From: Inia geoffrensis
Lineage: Eukaryota; Chordata; Mammalia; Artiodactyla; Iniidae
DNA: 64,000 nt
Reading direction: 5' to 3'
NCBI GenBank assembly: GCA_036417435.1
Contig: CM070901.1
Location: forward strand, 7,352,001-7,416,000
Shown: one piece after another, positions 12,218 through 24,875 of the stretch
How positions within the stretch are numbered: position 1 is the stretch's first letter
Layout: every line of letters starts with the position of its first letter
The notes under the pieces: model-generated
What the model was told of the DNA's origin: nothing
The model's input: the letters and a program-made list of their open reading frames with translations, nothing else
The model's database searches: none
Made by a program: the position numbers and the translations under genes

Positions 12218-13965
12218 AGGATGGCTTCAGGTTATGTATGGTAAAATCCATAAGCATAAGGCTAATTTAAACTTATACATAACAAGTGAAGTGTTTTCTG
12301 ACTCAGTAAAAATATTATTTGTTATAAAGCCAAAATATTCCAAAATAGGATTTTTAATCACAAAATAATATGGAAGTTAATCTGAATAGATATACCTTGA
12401 CTGTTGAACCCCTTCCTCTATACATATGTAAATATATATATGTATATAGGGGTGAAGTGGTGGCCAGGGGGCACATGGGTGTATGTACTGATGCTGTGGG
12501 TTCATAAGTAAGAAAGGAAACTTTTTTCTTTGAAAAAATATTTAAATCCCTTTGTGATGAGCCTAGGTAGTCATTACAGTCCTTGAGATATGCCCTTCCC
12601 TTGTGCAGAGAGATTTGGTAAGAATTTGAAGTTACTAGTTTAAGCATTCCAAGATGTGGAGGGGACAGAGAGAGATGTCAAGGGAATGAAAAAAATGTTG
12701 CAATCTGAAAGTGTTTTCTCAGTATTCATCAACTACAGGTAGCATTCAGGGTTCTGTAAAAGATGAAAACTTGTGTCCTTCACATGGGGTAGGGCTTTAA
12801 AAATATATATAAGCCTTTGGAGGCTAAACATCAGGGCTACAGTCTTGAAAATAGCTGTAATGGGCCATTGTCATCGAAGACAGGACAACTGTGACCATAT
12901 ATCATGGTGACCTGTCTCTAGAGCAGAGCCGAGCAAGAGCCTGGGATGGGAGCTGTAGACAGCAGGAGGCAGTTTTCCTGGTAATAAGCTTCAGAGAAGA
13001 AAGGAGGGGAAAATAATAAATACTGTACTTTTAGCTAATCTTTAGCAGTGTAGAGCAGAGTCACACTTAATTTTACATTCTAAGAGAAGTGATCTTTATA
13101 CTACAAACATTCTTTCTTCTGTTACACCAGTTTCAGAATAAAAATTAATTTGTCCATATAAGACTAATCTGTGATCTTTATCCAATTCCCTCTGTTCGAA
13201 TTTTCATCATGATCAATTGCTTATTCTCACTTCCTTCTCTCTTTTCAATGTTGCCTTTCAATAATAGAAACTTAGACCAAGCTGTGAACATCCTGAAATA
13301 TCTGGTTATTTTTTGTTTGTTTTTTTTCCCCTCTTACGGGTGTTTCACGTGTATTTCCATAAGAATTTGTAACTGTTCATGGAAGATGAATTTAATATTA
13401 TTTTAACCCAGAAGATTCCTTTATTTGTATTCATTATGATAATGCTACTAGTCAATTTATAAACATGTATACCTTCTATTTATTAGTATATGTAACCCTA
13501 GGCCCTTTATCTTTCAAATTGAACTCATAATCTATCAGATCTTCCATATTGACAAATATAAAATTAATGTATCAGCTCTGCAACTATGTGTTTTGGCAAA
13601 ACGTCCTGCAAACCATTTCTCCTTTAGTTATTGAAAAATTCATTAATAAATTTATACATTTACAGGGGTTATCAAAGCTTTAAAGTACTTTTAAAGTCAA
13701 CTCAGAAAGAACGTCACAGGATTTTTAAAAGATTTTATAGAAGAAATTCCTAACTCACTTATCAATTAACGTTAATGCTTATACATTTATTCCTGACTTT
13801 GTCTCTAAATAAATTATTCTAAGTGTCTGTTCTATCTCTTTATGCTTCAAATTATTCTCTTTTCTGTCTTCTGGGTAGATAGAAAATTATCAGGCATTAT
13901 TTACGTCCCACTATTCTACCTGAAACCTGCTAAGTCATTCTTCAATGGAAGGTTAAAAAATATAA
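12218..13965. other. Unassigned non-coding sequence
   Basis: Short TA-rich run near 12420-12450. No gene, RNA or repeat family recognised. Confidence 0.5.
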
Positions 13966-14045
13966 ACGTATATTTTTTATATATATATATAAAATAAAAC
14001 ATTTATATAAAATATATATAAAATAAAACATATATACATCAAATA
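13966..14045. repeat. TA-rich low-complexity repeat with AAATAAAACAT unit
   Basis: (TA)n tract followed by three imperfect copies of a TATATA-AAATAAAACA unit at about 13990-14050. Confidence 0.8.
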
Positions 14046-15159
14046 AAACATTATGATTTAGGGAAGCTACCAATGGCATTGTTTGGGAATTGAAAAATTA
14101 TGTAGTAAAAGAAGAGAATTTATCATTCCACTGAGTCATCTGAATATGATTATCATTTATGAGCCTTTAATTACATTATTCATCATGATCGACAACACGT
14201 GATTGAAAATCTGTTTTGAATAACACTGTAGGTGGGTGTGAAAAACATACTAATCATTGTGGCAATAATTTGCACTTGAATAGGCTTAAAATTTTAATCT
14301 TGTTCTATTGAGAAATTCAGATTTGATAGACTTATTCTGTTTGATGTAAAAAATGATATAAGCAATGTTAGATATTATTCCTGGTTGACAATAGTTATTA
14401 GAAAATATGCATATTTGGTTAGCGAGAGCTCGAAGAAAACTGGTGGTCACGCATAAATTTATAGTGTGAACCGCTAGGATAATATTAAAAAAAATTTCAA
14501 TTTTAACCACAGACCAAGCAAAGTAAAAGTTCTGCAAGGATCTATCTCTAATTAGTGAACTAAGGAACGAATCAATTATTTTATTTTATAAATCTTAAAA
14601 ATCTATATAAAGTTTTACCAAGAAAGATCTTTTATATATAGTACATATCCACAACTCCTTTTCCAAATCTCTTAAATCCCAAAAGTTCTAGAAACAAACA
14701 TAGTCATATGGTCCATACGTGGAAATCTTGTGTGAATTAGCATGAGTTTACTCATGATCTTTATGTATTTCAGTGTGATTATATATATGTTTTGCTGAAA
14801 ATATGTTAACGTATTTGAAAATGTGTTAATTTAGAGTTGGGACTGTATGTACTCATTAATTTTATAAATCTGAAAATTCTAAATTCTGCAAGACATCTGC
14901 TCTGAGAGGTTTCTGATAAGTAACTATGGACATAAACAACAAGGAACACTAGTTTATATGCCTTCTGTCCATTTTGCAATGGCTTATTTATTTAAAAATA
15001 ACTAAATTTCTCAATAATATAATATTTAACTGCACTGGACTTAATGAATATAAATTTCCATATGTCCCAATAAGCTGGCATTGAAAACAAAACTTTCTAC
15101 CCCTTCTTATGATAACAATCACTTGGCCAAAATGGTACTAGTTCATACCGATGTCTTGG
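14046..15159. other. Unassigned non-coding sequence
   Basis: AT-rich; nothing recognised. Confidence 0.5.
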
Positions 15160-15169
15160 CCAATTATTA

Positions 15170-16163
15170 TTTTTTTAATTATTGTTTATTGGAGTATAGT
15201 TGATTTACAACGTTGTATTAGTTTCTGCTGTACAACAAAGTGAATCAGTTATACATATACATATATCCACTCATTTTTTTTTTTTTTTTTTTTTTGCGGT
15301 ATGCAGGCCTCTCACTGTTGTGGCCTCTCCCGTTGCGGAGCACAGGCTCTGGACGCGCAGGCTCAGCGGCCATGGCTCACGGGCCCAGCCACTCCGCGGC
15401 ATGTCGGATCTTCCCAGACTGGGGCACGAACCCGTATCCCCTGCATCGGCAGGCGGACTCTCAACCACTGCGCCACCAGGGAAGCCCCTATCCACTCATT
15501 TTTAGATTCTATTCCCATATAGGTCATTACAGAGTATTAAGTAGAGTTGCCTGTGCTATACATTAGGTTCTTACTAGTTATCTACTTTATATATAGTAGT
15601 GTGTATATGTCAATCCCAACCTCCCAGTTTATCCCCTGCCTGTTCCCCCTTGGTAGCCATAAGTTTTTTTTCTACATCTGTGGCTCTATTTCTATTTTGT
15701 AAATAGTTAATTTGTACCATTTTTTTAGATTCCACATATAAATGATATCATATGATATTTGTCTTTCAAAATAAAGACTTATTGAAAATAAATGGCATTA
15801 TCTTGTTCCTTTTTATGGCTGAGTAATAGTCCATTGTATATATGTACCACATCTTCTCTATCCATTCCTTTGTTGATGGACATTTAAGTTGCTTCCATGT
15901 CCTGGCTATTGTAAGTAGAGCTGCTATGAACATTGAGGTACATGCATGTTTTTGAATTATGGTTTTCTCAGGGAATATGCCCTGTAGTGGGATTGCTGGG
16001 TCATATGGTAGTTCTATTTTTAGTTTTATAAGGAACCTCCATACTGTTCTCCATAGTGGCTGTATCACTTTACATTCCCACCAGCAGTTCAAGAGGGTTC
16101 CCTTTCCTCCACACCCTCTCCAGTACTTATTGTTTTTAGACTTTTTGATGATGGCCATTCTGA
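15170..16163 (-). mobile_element. 5'-truncated L1 3' end, antisense
   Basis: On the minus strand this is the last part of L1 ORF2 plus the 3' UTR and tail (sense end CAACTATACTCCAATAAA, antisense at about 15186-15205). It is flanked by CCAATTATTA at 15160-15169 and 16164-16173, a 10-bp target-site duplication, so the insert was 5'-truncated in ORF2 at about 16163. It is split by a CHR SINE with its own duplication (15264-15503). The L1 must therefore predate that SINE. Confidence 0.92.
15279..15488 (-). mobile_element. CHR-type SINE, short form, nested in L1
   Basis: Poly-T at about 15275-15295 is the tail; the head ends in CCAGGGAAGCCCC at 15488. The 15-bp target-site duplication TATCCACTCATTTTT is perfect at 15264-15278 and 15489-15503, and belongs to the L1 3' UTR, so the SINE landed in an existing L1. 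Confidence 0.95.
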
Positions 16164-16167
16164 CCAA
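15766..16167 (-). pseudogene. L1 ORF2 C-terminal fragment
   Basis: A 133-codon minus-strand frame. Motifs typical of the ORF2p C-terminal segment are visible: [34 protein letters not shown] and YYSAIKRN. The endonuclease and reverse transcriptase domains are missing because the element is 5'-truncated, so no active product is possible. The first residues lie at the truncation point and are not a natural start. Of the copies in this window it has one of the better-preserved C-terminal frames. Confidence 0.85.
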
Positions 16168-16173
16168 TTATTA

Positions 16174-18161
16174 ATTGGGCTCCTTTCACTCTCAGAAATA
16201 TCATGATTCCGATTATAAATTAAACATCTTCCTCTTCCTTCCACTCCTTGACACCCTTCATTCTGTCCGTCTCCCCACTTCCACATCCCAGTGCTGGGAA
16301 AATCCGACTCCTCTTTCAGGATTCCCCATATCTAGGAAGCTGCTTAGGACTGTCCAGACACATGATTAATTGAAGGGAGAGGGTTTCCAGTGTTAAGCCA
16401 CATATTCAATATAAGCGAAGTTATTCATTTTTCTTTTTAAGATTAAAAAAAAATAGGAACTCATATTTTAGCACCACAATAGATCACTGTGAGCATTTCA
16501 TGGATTCCTCTTTGATCTGGGTAAATATAGGTTTGGGGATGGAACCAGGGGAACAAGAGAGTGGGCAGAGAATCAGTGGCACAACATTCTGTGCCTGAAA
16601 ATGGGGCTGACTTCTCACTTTGTCGTATGATTTTTCTTTTTACATTCTATAGCACATTTTAGTGCAGTTGTATATACACAGATTTATAGAAAATCTTGAA
16701 TTTTAAGTGTAGGTAAGGCAAGTTTCCCTTGTAGTTCAACTCAGTCAATTTTTTTTCAAAGCATGCTCCAAGACACCTAGTCACCTTATGCTTTACGCTC
16801 TGTATCTAAATGCGTGTGGATGACTTTCAGATGTATTTAGGTTCTGTGAAAGTATACACATTTAGCTGTATGCCAATTTCCCAACCATTTTTATTCCCTT
16901 AGATTCACTGTTATACTTACATTATACTATATTTTTGGTAAAATATTGCATTACCAGTATTTTTGTTACAAGACAATCGTTAACTATTGACAATACAGTA
17001 ACTTTATTTCACTTCTTTCTACTTTTTGTTTGTTAGGAAAGAATTTGATCCTATATAAAGACAATGTTTCTCTAACCAAATAAAATTATTGTTTTCTCTA
17101 AAACTTTTACAAACTGACCACCTCTCCCCAAAATAACTTAAAATCAACCTGCCTTGGGCAAATACATGCTGTTTAGTTCTGTTCTATTTCAGTCTGATCA
17201 CATGTAATAGATGAATTGTGAATATGGATCTGGAGCAGATAAGCAGTCAGAAAAAGTTTAGAAATTATATAATCAACAGTATCTTCATGACCTTTAGAAA
17301 TACCACTTACCAATTAAATCATGATTTTGTGACCTTGGAAGTTATTACAAAGTAACTTCATGTATTTATGAAGTTACCTTAAGATAGCACTCACACAAGT
17401 AGAGAAGATTTTTCAAATTGGATTATTGCTCTGATTTCTGTTGAAGAAAATGTTATTTTTACAGGAATCTATTTGGGTTTCTTTTTGATATAAATATGAG
17501 TTTCTAAAATCTATCTTGTTAAAAATCATGGCCTTCTTAGAGTATATCATCCATTGGAGGCAAATGCAAAATTCTTTAGAGGAAATACATGTTCTTGATA
17601 TATTTTAAAAATTCTTTAAATATATATTGCTAACTTTTAATTTTATTATGTTCCTTTTTAGAACACATAGGACACCAAAAAGATTTTTCTCTGATGGCTG
17701 TTTGCTGTGTAGATTTTCCTGTTTATGTGCCATTTCCACATTGGAGCTAAATCAAATGTACATACATAATTTGAAGACTGAATTCAGTGCCTGTTCAGGC
17801 TGAAAACTGTATGCATTAAGATAAGAGGGAGCAAGGAACTCGGGGAAAAATAACCTTGGCAATTGTCTTCTGTTTGCTAATGCAATATGTTTAGCTAAAT
17901 CAAAGGACCCTTATTATGAGTTTTCAATTTCTCTTTAACATAAAAATACAAAGAAAATATATTTATAGAATTAATATTTTTAAATTATTGATTTGGCTGA
18001 ATTTATTTACTTTCACCATAAAATTTGAAAGATGGTCCTACTAATAACTGCGTGAATGAAGAAAAAAGATTTGACCCCCAAACATTTTGCTTTTATATTT
18101 CTACTTAAACGGCAGAATGTATAAAACAATACTTTTCTTTTTCAGCTAAAAAAGTTCTTAT
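16174..18161. other. Unassigned non-coding sequence
   Basis: No gene, RNA or interspersed repeat recognised in about 2 kb. Confidence 0.45.
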
Positions 18162-18175
18162 AAAAAAAGTAATGG

Positions 18176-18381
18176 ATGGGCTTCCCTGGTGGCGCAGTGG
18201 TTGAGAGTCCGCCTGCCGATGCAAGGGATGCAGGTTCATGCCCCGGTCCGGGAAGATCCCACATGCCGCGGAGCGGCTGGGCCCGTGAGCCATGGCCGCT
18301 GAGCCTGCGCGTCCGGAGCCTGTGCTCCGCAATGGGAGAGGCCATGACAGCGAGAGGCCCGCGTACCGAAAAAAAAAAAAA
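18176..18381 (+). mobile_element. CHR-type SINE, short form
   Basis: Well-preserved copy with A-box-like TGGTGGCGCAGTGG at 18187-18200, B-box-like GGTTCATGCCC at 18233-18243 and an A20 tail. Flanking repeats AAAAAAAGTAATGG (18162-18175) and AAAAAAAGTAGTGG (18382-18395) match at 13 of 14 positions and are the target-site duplication. Confidence 0.93.
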
Positions 18382-18395
18382 AAAAAAAGTAGTGG

Positions 18396-19974
18396 TGTGG
18401 TTTAGTCAGTAAATGTTTAGAATTTGAATCAGGTGATCTGCTTTTTATTCAGCGCCTAAGTGAGCTGGAATGACATTTTGTCTTCTCCTCATTTTCAACA
18501 TGCAAAACAAACACTGGGGAGGGTAAATGCATAATATATTTTAAAACAGATTTGAAACATTTCGACATGCAATGAGGTGACATTAACTCAAAACAATGGT
18601 TATGTCAAGGGTTCAATATGACCCTTTTTGTACTAGAAGAAATTGTTTATATTTTTAACAGTAACTACAGCCAAGTTGAGGCTAGCTTAATCTTCACTAA
18701 ATAAGCAAAACTGTTATTTAATATAAAATATCTTATTTTGTGGAACACAAGCCTATTTAGTAGCAAACTAAACTATAATAATTATAACTCAAACAGCACT
18801 CCTAAATGGTAATGAAGAATTCTGGTTATTAATTTGTCAAACAAACATTTTTTTTTTTTAAATTGAGACCAGAATCTCATGGGACTGACTTTCAAGAACT
18901 AAGATGACATTAATAAAAATTTAATCATTACATATAAATGTACAACAGTGATTGGGGCCTGATTTCAGAATAGCAATCATGCAAATCTGCATTCCCAGTA
19001 TAATCTGCTAACCACTCACCTATGATCTATATTTGTTCAGGATGAAATGGTAATATATATATATCCTGTTTGGATAACAGGATGAATTTTGATTTTATTT
19101 GTAAATCCTCTTACCAATGCAAAGGACACTTTTCTCTTTGGGATAGTTGTAAAGCTTGACCCATTTTCAAATACAAAGTTCCTTGCTTCTCTCAGTTAAT
19201 TCACACAAATAAATAAAGCAAATTATCAACACCACCACCACCAACAACAAAATTATTCCAATAGCTATTTTCTCTCCAAACTTAGGTTTAAATTAAAAGT
19301 ATTATGTTTTATGTCTTAAATTTGTTGGCAGGTAGAAAACTGGAAACATCTAATTTACTTTAAAAAGACTGTCTAATAATTGTGTGGGTTTTTAAAATAT
19401 GGATATGGAAAGATACTGTTGATATAGAATCTAAATTAAATTAATGTTAATAAGCATTTTGACGTTATTCTTGATGTATTTTATTGTTCCAGATAGATAA
19501 GTTATTTTCTGGTATTCATGCCAATGTAAAATCTAAGGAACCTTTCAGGCCAGGGTCATTAAAATAATCTGATAACCTTTAATCATCACGTGCAACACTA
19601 TGCCACTTAACAAAAATTGAGTTGAAATGCATCATTAGGCAGATACTATATATGGCTGGTATTTTTCTTATTTGTGCAAAGTTAATAACAAAGGTTTTAC
19701 TGGCTTACATACAAAATTAAGAATAATGATGTTATGTAACAAATCAATGTTTTTAATGGAAGGTAATTTCAAAAAAGAATATATATTTGTGCAGGGAAGC
19801 ACAAGGGGCAGATGATAGGTCTCGTTAAATGTTGGCTTCTGGAAGCCAGGGTTTATGTAACAGCTTTATAGTATATCCCCCTTAGTCTGTATCATTGTTA
19901 CTACTTAAAATTCCAAGGTTCAAATGGATCTTTAGTCACTCTCATTTGATAGTTCTATTTCACACATTCTTTTT
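18396..19974. other. Unassigned non-coding sequence
   Basis: Contains a (T)n run near 18850 and a small ACC/ACA-rich patch near 19230-19250. No gene or repeat family recognised. Confidence 0.45.
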
Positions 19975-20105
19975 ATAAAATTTAATTTAATTAATTAATT
20001 TTTTATACAGCAGGTTTTTATTATCTATTTTGTACATATTAGTGTATATACGTCAATCCCAATCTCCCAGCTCATCCCACCTCCCCCCCCAACCACTACA
20101 CATTT
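19975..20105 (-). mobile_element. Short L1 3' UTR fragment, antisense
   Basis: TTTTATACAGCAGGTTTTTATTATC and GTCAATCCCAATCTCCCAGCTCATCCCACC are antisense L1 3' UTR of artiodactyl type; the same TCAATCCCAACCTCCCAGTTTATCC block occurs in the antisense L1 at about 15610. About 130 bp, so strongly 5'-truncated. Confidence 0.8.
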
Positions 20106-20340
20106 TTAAGTGATCATAAATCCATAAGCTTAAAACATCTCTGGTAATGGTGAATTCGGTATTTGTTAAAGCAGGTTAGCTATATTACCATGGAAAATTA
20201 TATACTTAATAAGTCTTTTGAGTTGAATGAAATAATTGATTAACTATCAATATATTAACATTCTTATCTATGGGAAATGGGACATCTATGAAAGTCACAA
20301 ATTCCCTCAGGTTCTTTTGAAGATTCTCTGTTTAAGATTC

Positions 20341-21319
20341 CTCACCTCAAACTCAAAATGGATTAAAGACCTAAATGTAAGGCCAAACACTGTAAAACTC
20401 TTAGAGGAAAACATAGGCAGAACACTCTATGACATAAATCACAGCAAGAACCTTTTTGACCCACCTCCTAGAGAAATGGAAATAAAAACAAAAATAAACA
20501 AATGGGACCTAATGAAACTTAAAAACTTTTGCACAGCAAAGGAAACCATAAACAAGACCAAAAGACAACCCTCAGAATGGGAGAAAATATTTGCAAATGA
20601 AGCAGCTAACAAAGGATTAATCTCCAAAATATACAAGCAGCTCCAAAAAAACCAACAATCCAATCCAAAAATGGGCAGAAGACCTAAATAGACATTTATC
20701 CAAAGAAGATATACAGATTGCCATCAAACACATGAAAGGATGCTCAACATCACTAGTCATTAGAGAAATGCAAATCAAAACTACTATGAGGTATCACCTC
20801 ACACTGGTCAGAATGGCCATCATCAAAAACTCTACAAACAATAAATGCTGGAGAGGGTGTGGAAAAAAGTGAACCCTCTTGCACTGTTGGTGGGAATGTA
20901 AATTGATATAGGCACTATGGAGAACAGTATGGAGGTTCCTTAAAAAACTAAATATAGAACTACCATATGACCCAGCAATCCCACTACTGGGCATATACCC
21001 TGAGAAAACCATAATTCAAAAACAGTCATGTACCACAATGTTCATTGCAACACTATTTACAATAGCCAGGACATTGAAGCAACCTAAGTGTCCATTGACA
21101 GATGAATGGATAAAGAAAATGTGGCACATATAAACAATGGAATATTACTCAGCCAGAAAAAGAAACGAAACTGAGTTATTTGTAGTGAGGTGGATGGACC
21201 TAGAGTGTGTCATACAGAGTAAGGTAAGTCAGAAAGAGAAAAACAAATACCGTATGCTAACACATATATATGGAATCTATAAAAAGATTCTGAAGAACCT
21301 AGGGGCAAGACAGGAATGA
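20341..21319 (+). pseudogene. L1 ORF2 C-terminal remnant, broken
   Basis: The ORF2p C-terminal part is split: a first frame to 20691 (motifs [20 protein letters not shown] and [12 protein letters not shown]), then broken sequence containing a TGA within the WWEC-region, and a last frame 21137-21319 (MEYYSARKRNE, WMDLECVIQSKVSQKEK, YRMLTHIYGI). The first frame starts upstream of the element in flanking DNA, so that start is artificial. No enzymatic domain remains. Confidence 0.88.
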
Positions 21320-21496
21320 AGACGCAGATGTAGAGAATGGACTCAAGGACATGGGGAGGGGGAAGGTTAAGCTGAAACGAAGTAAGAGAGTGGCACGGAC
21401 ATATATACACTACCAAACGTAAAACAGATAGTTAGTGGGAAGCAGCCGCATAGCACAGGGAGATCAGCTCAATGCTTTGTGACCACCAAGAGTGCT

Positions 21497-21529
21497 GGGA
21501 CAGGAAGGGAGGGAGGGAGACGCAGAGGG
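21497..21529 (+). other. G-rich tract of L1 3' UTR (G-quadruplex type)
   Basis: Five GGG tracts, three of them separated by single bases at 21507-21517. It lies in the L1 3' UTR at the same place as the stronger tract at 54194-54218. Confidence 0.7.
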
Positions 21530-21914
21530 AGGAGATATGGGGATATATGTATAGCTGATTCATTTTGTTATACCGCAGCAACTAACACACGATGTAAAGC
21601 AATTATATTCCAATAAAGATGTTAAAAAAAAAGTCTACAAAATTGTACGTGTAAACAAAAATGACAACAAATACATGTGTACAGAAGAATGAATGGAAGA
21701 AAATAAAGAAAATGTTAATAATCTAAAAAAACAAGGGAGACTACAATTAGAGTGTGAAATTTTTAATGTGATGTATATATACTAGTTATGTTTGCTGATA
21801 TGGTTTAATGTGTTTTGCTGATCATTTATTCTGTTAACCTAGCTTTAAATAAATGGGCTTGTATTAAAAAAAAAAAAAGATTTCTTACATCATTCCACTA
21901 TGTATTTTAAGTAT

Positions 21915-21917
<3 letters not shown>

Positions 21918-21964
<47 letters not shown>
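21918..21964. repeat. (GA)n microsatellite, 47 bp
   Basis: Uninterrupted AG dinucleotide repeat of about 23 units. It is the longest pure GA run in the window. Confidence 0.98.
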
Positions 21965-21965
<1 letters not shown>

Positions 21966-22540
21966 GGAGAAACTGACATTCTGTCTTGACCTATTGATCC
22001 TATTAAATGCATCTGAATGGAACTCAGGTCCACCAAATTTTCTTTTTTAATGGAATTAACGGGCTTGAAAAGAGTTACCAAAGATTTCAAGTACTTCCCT
22101 GTCTTGTCTATAAGTTGATGATACTGATGCCATCAAACAATTAAATACTGTTCAGATCATTTTTAAAAAACCAACAGAGTCTTTTAGTTATCGTTCCAGT
22201 TAGAATAAGATCATTAATTAGCTAACTAATTATTACCTACAACAACCTTGCAGAAATACTGTTATAAAGAAACAGTGGAAGACCAAGTGTATAGTCAATG
22301 GGGTGCCCAATGAGATGCAAAGCTCTCTAGCTGACATAGCAGAAGATAAGACATGCCCTTCCCAACCAGTAGTCAAATCTCAGTATCTCCAATGTAATTA
22401 TAAAATATTCGTCTTGCTTTTCTATGATTGTGTGCTTGAAGCAGAAGGCAATTTAGGAAGTTTATAATTATTGTCCTGTGATTGGCTCACAAGAAGCTGA
22501 GGTATGAAGAGTTCACTGTAGTCATTATTTAAAAAACTAT
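21965..22540. other. Unassigned non-coding sequence
   Basis: Nothing recognised. Confidence 0.5.
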
Positions 22541-22885
22541 AGGGACTTCCGTGGTGGCGCTGTGGTTAAGACTGCCTGCCAATGCAGGGGACATGGGTTT
22601 GAGCCCAGGTCTGGGAAGATCCCACATGCTGTGGAGCAACGAAGCCTGTGCACCACAACTACTGAGCCTGCACTCTAGAGCCTGCGAGCCACAACTACTA
22701 AGCCTGCACACCACAACTACTGAAGCCCACATGCCTAGAGCCTGTGCTCTGCAACAAGAGAAGCCACAGCAACGAGAAGGCCGTGCACCGCAACGAAGAG
22801 TGGCCCCTGTTCGCCGCAACTAGAGAAAGCCCGCATGCAGCAACAAAGACCCAACACAGCCAAAAATAACTAAATAAATAAACAC
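22541..22885 (+). mobile_element. CHR-type SINE, long form
   Basis: Starts GGGACTTCCGTGGTGGCGCT and carries the CCACAACTACTGAG repeats and the GCAACAAGAGAAGCCAC and GACCCAACACAGCCAAAAAT blocks of the long form. Only a weak ACTATA echo flanks it, so the target-site duplication is uncertain. A point change (CCTGGT to CGTGGT) lies beside the A box. Confidence 0.92.
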
Positions 22886-23939
22886 TATAACAATTGCAAC
22901 ATTGTAATAATTAAAAATTAGAAGTAAACCTGTCCACATGCATTCATGTAGAATAAAGACCCATATATCTATTAATTTAAAAATGTAAATTAAGAAAATG
23001 TTTATAGAATAATTGAATTGTGGCACAAAGAAAAGTTTAAAGGGGGTCTTATTGAGCAAGTAGCCAACTCTGGGGTGTGGAAAACTTGGTGTTTTTGATT
23101 AATTATATATATTTCTGCACTACTTGAATTGTTTTTGACTTAAATACTTATTATCATAGAAACTGAGAATTCTCTTAACAGAAAGATTATTACTGAATAC
23201 ACACAGAGGGACAGAGTTTGTGCTAATGAAAAGATAATACTATGGATCAGGTTTAAATAGAATATTTTAAGGCTCAGCATTTATGGTGTCACTCCATAGA
23301 CTCTGCAAAGGTGAAAGCTTTAAAAATTTGAAAACATGCCTCTGTCTCAAGATAATGAGTTAAACATCAGTACTTTCTGGCTGCTATGGGCTCAGTCATA
23401 GCTTTTTAGAGAAGTGACAGAGATTTTTACCAAATTAATGTGACAGACTAATCTGATTGAAAAATTAACACTATTCTATTTTCATACATGTTGACTTATC
23501 CGAATCAATGAAAGAATATTTTTTCTCCCTCTCACAAGAGAATAGCCATCATATCACATCCTAAAATTCTTGTCTTTTCCTGACTTCTCATGCAACAGGG
23601 AAGTGTTAAAAAGCACTTTTTTTCTTTACAGTATAATCTAGAACTTTCAAACTTGAACAGGAAAAAAAAATATTTTATATATAAAAAGTTTTTCAACACA
23701 ATTATAATTTAAGTCTAAACAAATCTATTTTTTCTAATATAGACACTGTAAAAAGATACATATATGAATGTTTTTACACATAAAAGTGATTTAATGAATG
23801 AAATATGACAAGTTTTCTGGACTAAGTATTCTAGATTGAATACGCATTGGGACTTTTGGAAAATTTCCAAATTCCACAGGATGGTGGATGCAGAGGTAAA
23901 TGACTAAAGCCAAGCCTGAATGGTGTGTGTTGGTTCAGT
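22886..23939. other. Unassigned non-coding sequence
   Basis: No gene or repeat family recognised. Confidence 0.45.
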
Positions 23940-24075
23940 TTTATATATTTTTATTTTTTAATTAAGTAAAACTCTAGTTAAATGTACATATTTTAAGTGT
24001 AAATTCTGAGTCTTGAAAAGCATGTACACGTGTGTAACTAACACAATCAAGATATAAAACATATTCTCAAGCTAT
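23940..24075 (-). mobile_element. Possible old L1M fragment, antisense
   Basis: TTTAAGTGTAAATTCTGAGTCTTGAAAAGCATGTACACGTGTGTAACTAACACAATCAAGATATAAAACAT resembles the antisense L1M block in which a GTGTACA...TTTTGACAAATGTATACA...CCACAATCAAGATATAGAACAT order occurs. Divergent. Confidence 0.45.
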
Positions 24076-24089
24076 ACATATATGTGAAT

Positions 24090-24114
24090 ATACATATGCA
24101 ACCATATATATGTA

Positions 24115-24150
<36 letters not shown>

Positions 24151-24185
24151 CACATATATATACACACACACACACATACACACAT
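24090..24185. repeat. GT-TA-CA compound microsatellite with perfect inverted repeat
   Basis: A (GT)n tract runs into (TA)n and then (CA)n, giving a perfect 19-bp inverted repeat (24112-24130 against 24161-24179) around a 30-base, mostly self-complementary TA loop. Confidence 0.95.
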
Positions 24186-24640
24186 AAACACACTTACACA
24201 ATGGAACATTATTCAGTCAAAATAGAAAAGGAAAATCCTGCCATTTGCAACTACATGAGTGAAACTGGAGGGCATTATGCTAAATGAAATAAGCCAGACA
24301 CAGAAAGACAAATAATCGTTATATACAGAAGCTAAAACAATAGAATAAAAAAGAACTCACAGTAATAGAGAATACAACAGTGGTTGCCAGGGCCTGGGTG
24401 TTGGGTGTAATATGGAGAGGTTGGTAAAAGTATATAAATTCCAGTTATAAGATGATTAAGTTCTACGGATCTAATATGTCATGTGACCACTGTAGTTGAT
24501 AACACTGTGTTCTATAATTGAAATTTTCTTGGAGAATAGAACTTAAATGTTCTCATATACACACACACAAAGTACATATTTGAAGTGGGAGATGTGATAA
24601 TTAACTAGATGGGAGCATGTATTAACCCGAATAAAATATA
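24186..24640 (+). mobile_element. Ancient L1M 3' end
   Basis: Block order matches the L1M ORF2 end and 3' UTR: GGAACATTATTCAGTCAAAATAG, GAAACTGGAGGGCATTATGC, TAAATGAAATAAGCCAGACACAGAAAGACAAATA, GTGGTTGCCAGGGCCTGGG and GTTAATAACACTG-type blocks, then CTCATATACACACACACAAAG. All frames are broken. Confidence 0.85.
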
Positions 24641-24875
24641 TTTTTAAAATGATCACAACACTTCAACAAAAAGATATACAAGTTGTGAGAAAGCAGGGTC
24701 TGGCAATGTTACTAACTGGTGAAACTTTCATGGAAATTACATTCTAATATTTAGCTATAGCTAAAAGGCTAAAACAGTACAAAAATATGCCTAGACGGCC
24801 CAGCTTTTCCTTGATGTAAACTTACTTGGAGAGTTAAATCAAATCAGAAGATAGTTTGTTGGACACACGGAAGAG

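Larger units (their letters stand above)
20335..21632 (+). mobile_element. 5'-truncated L1 (ORF2 end and 3' UTR)
   Basis: Begins inside ORF2 at about ACTCAAAATGGATTAAAGACC and runs through the C-terminal coding part, the G-rich 3' UTR tract and the polyadenylation region AATAAAGATGTT, ending in an A9 tail at about 21632. It is the same subfamily as the larger copy at 50645-54330, with near-identical blocks throughout (for example CCACCTCCTAGAGAAATGGA in both). I found no convincing target-site duplication. Confidence 0.93.

Noticed and set aside
18176..18260. tRNA-like segment with A and B boxes
   Set aside because: It is the tRNA-Glu-derived head of a CHR SINE, not a folded functional tRNA gene; the same applies to the other copies.
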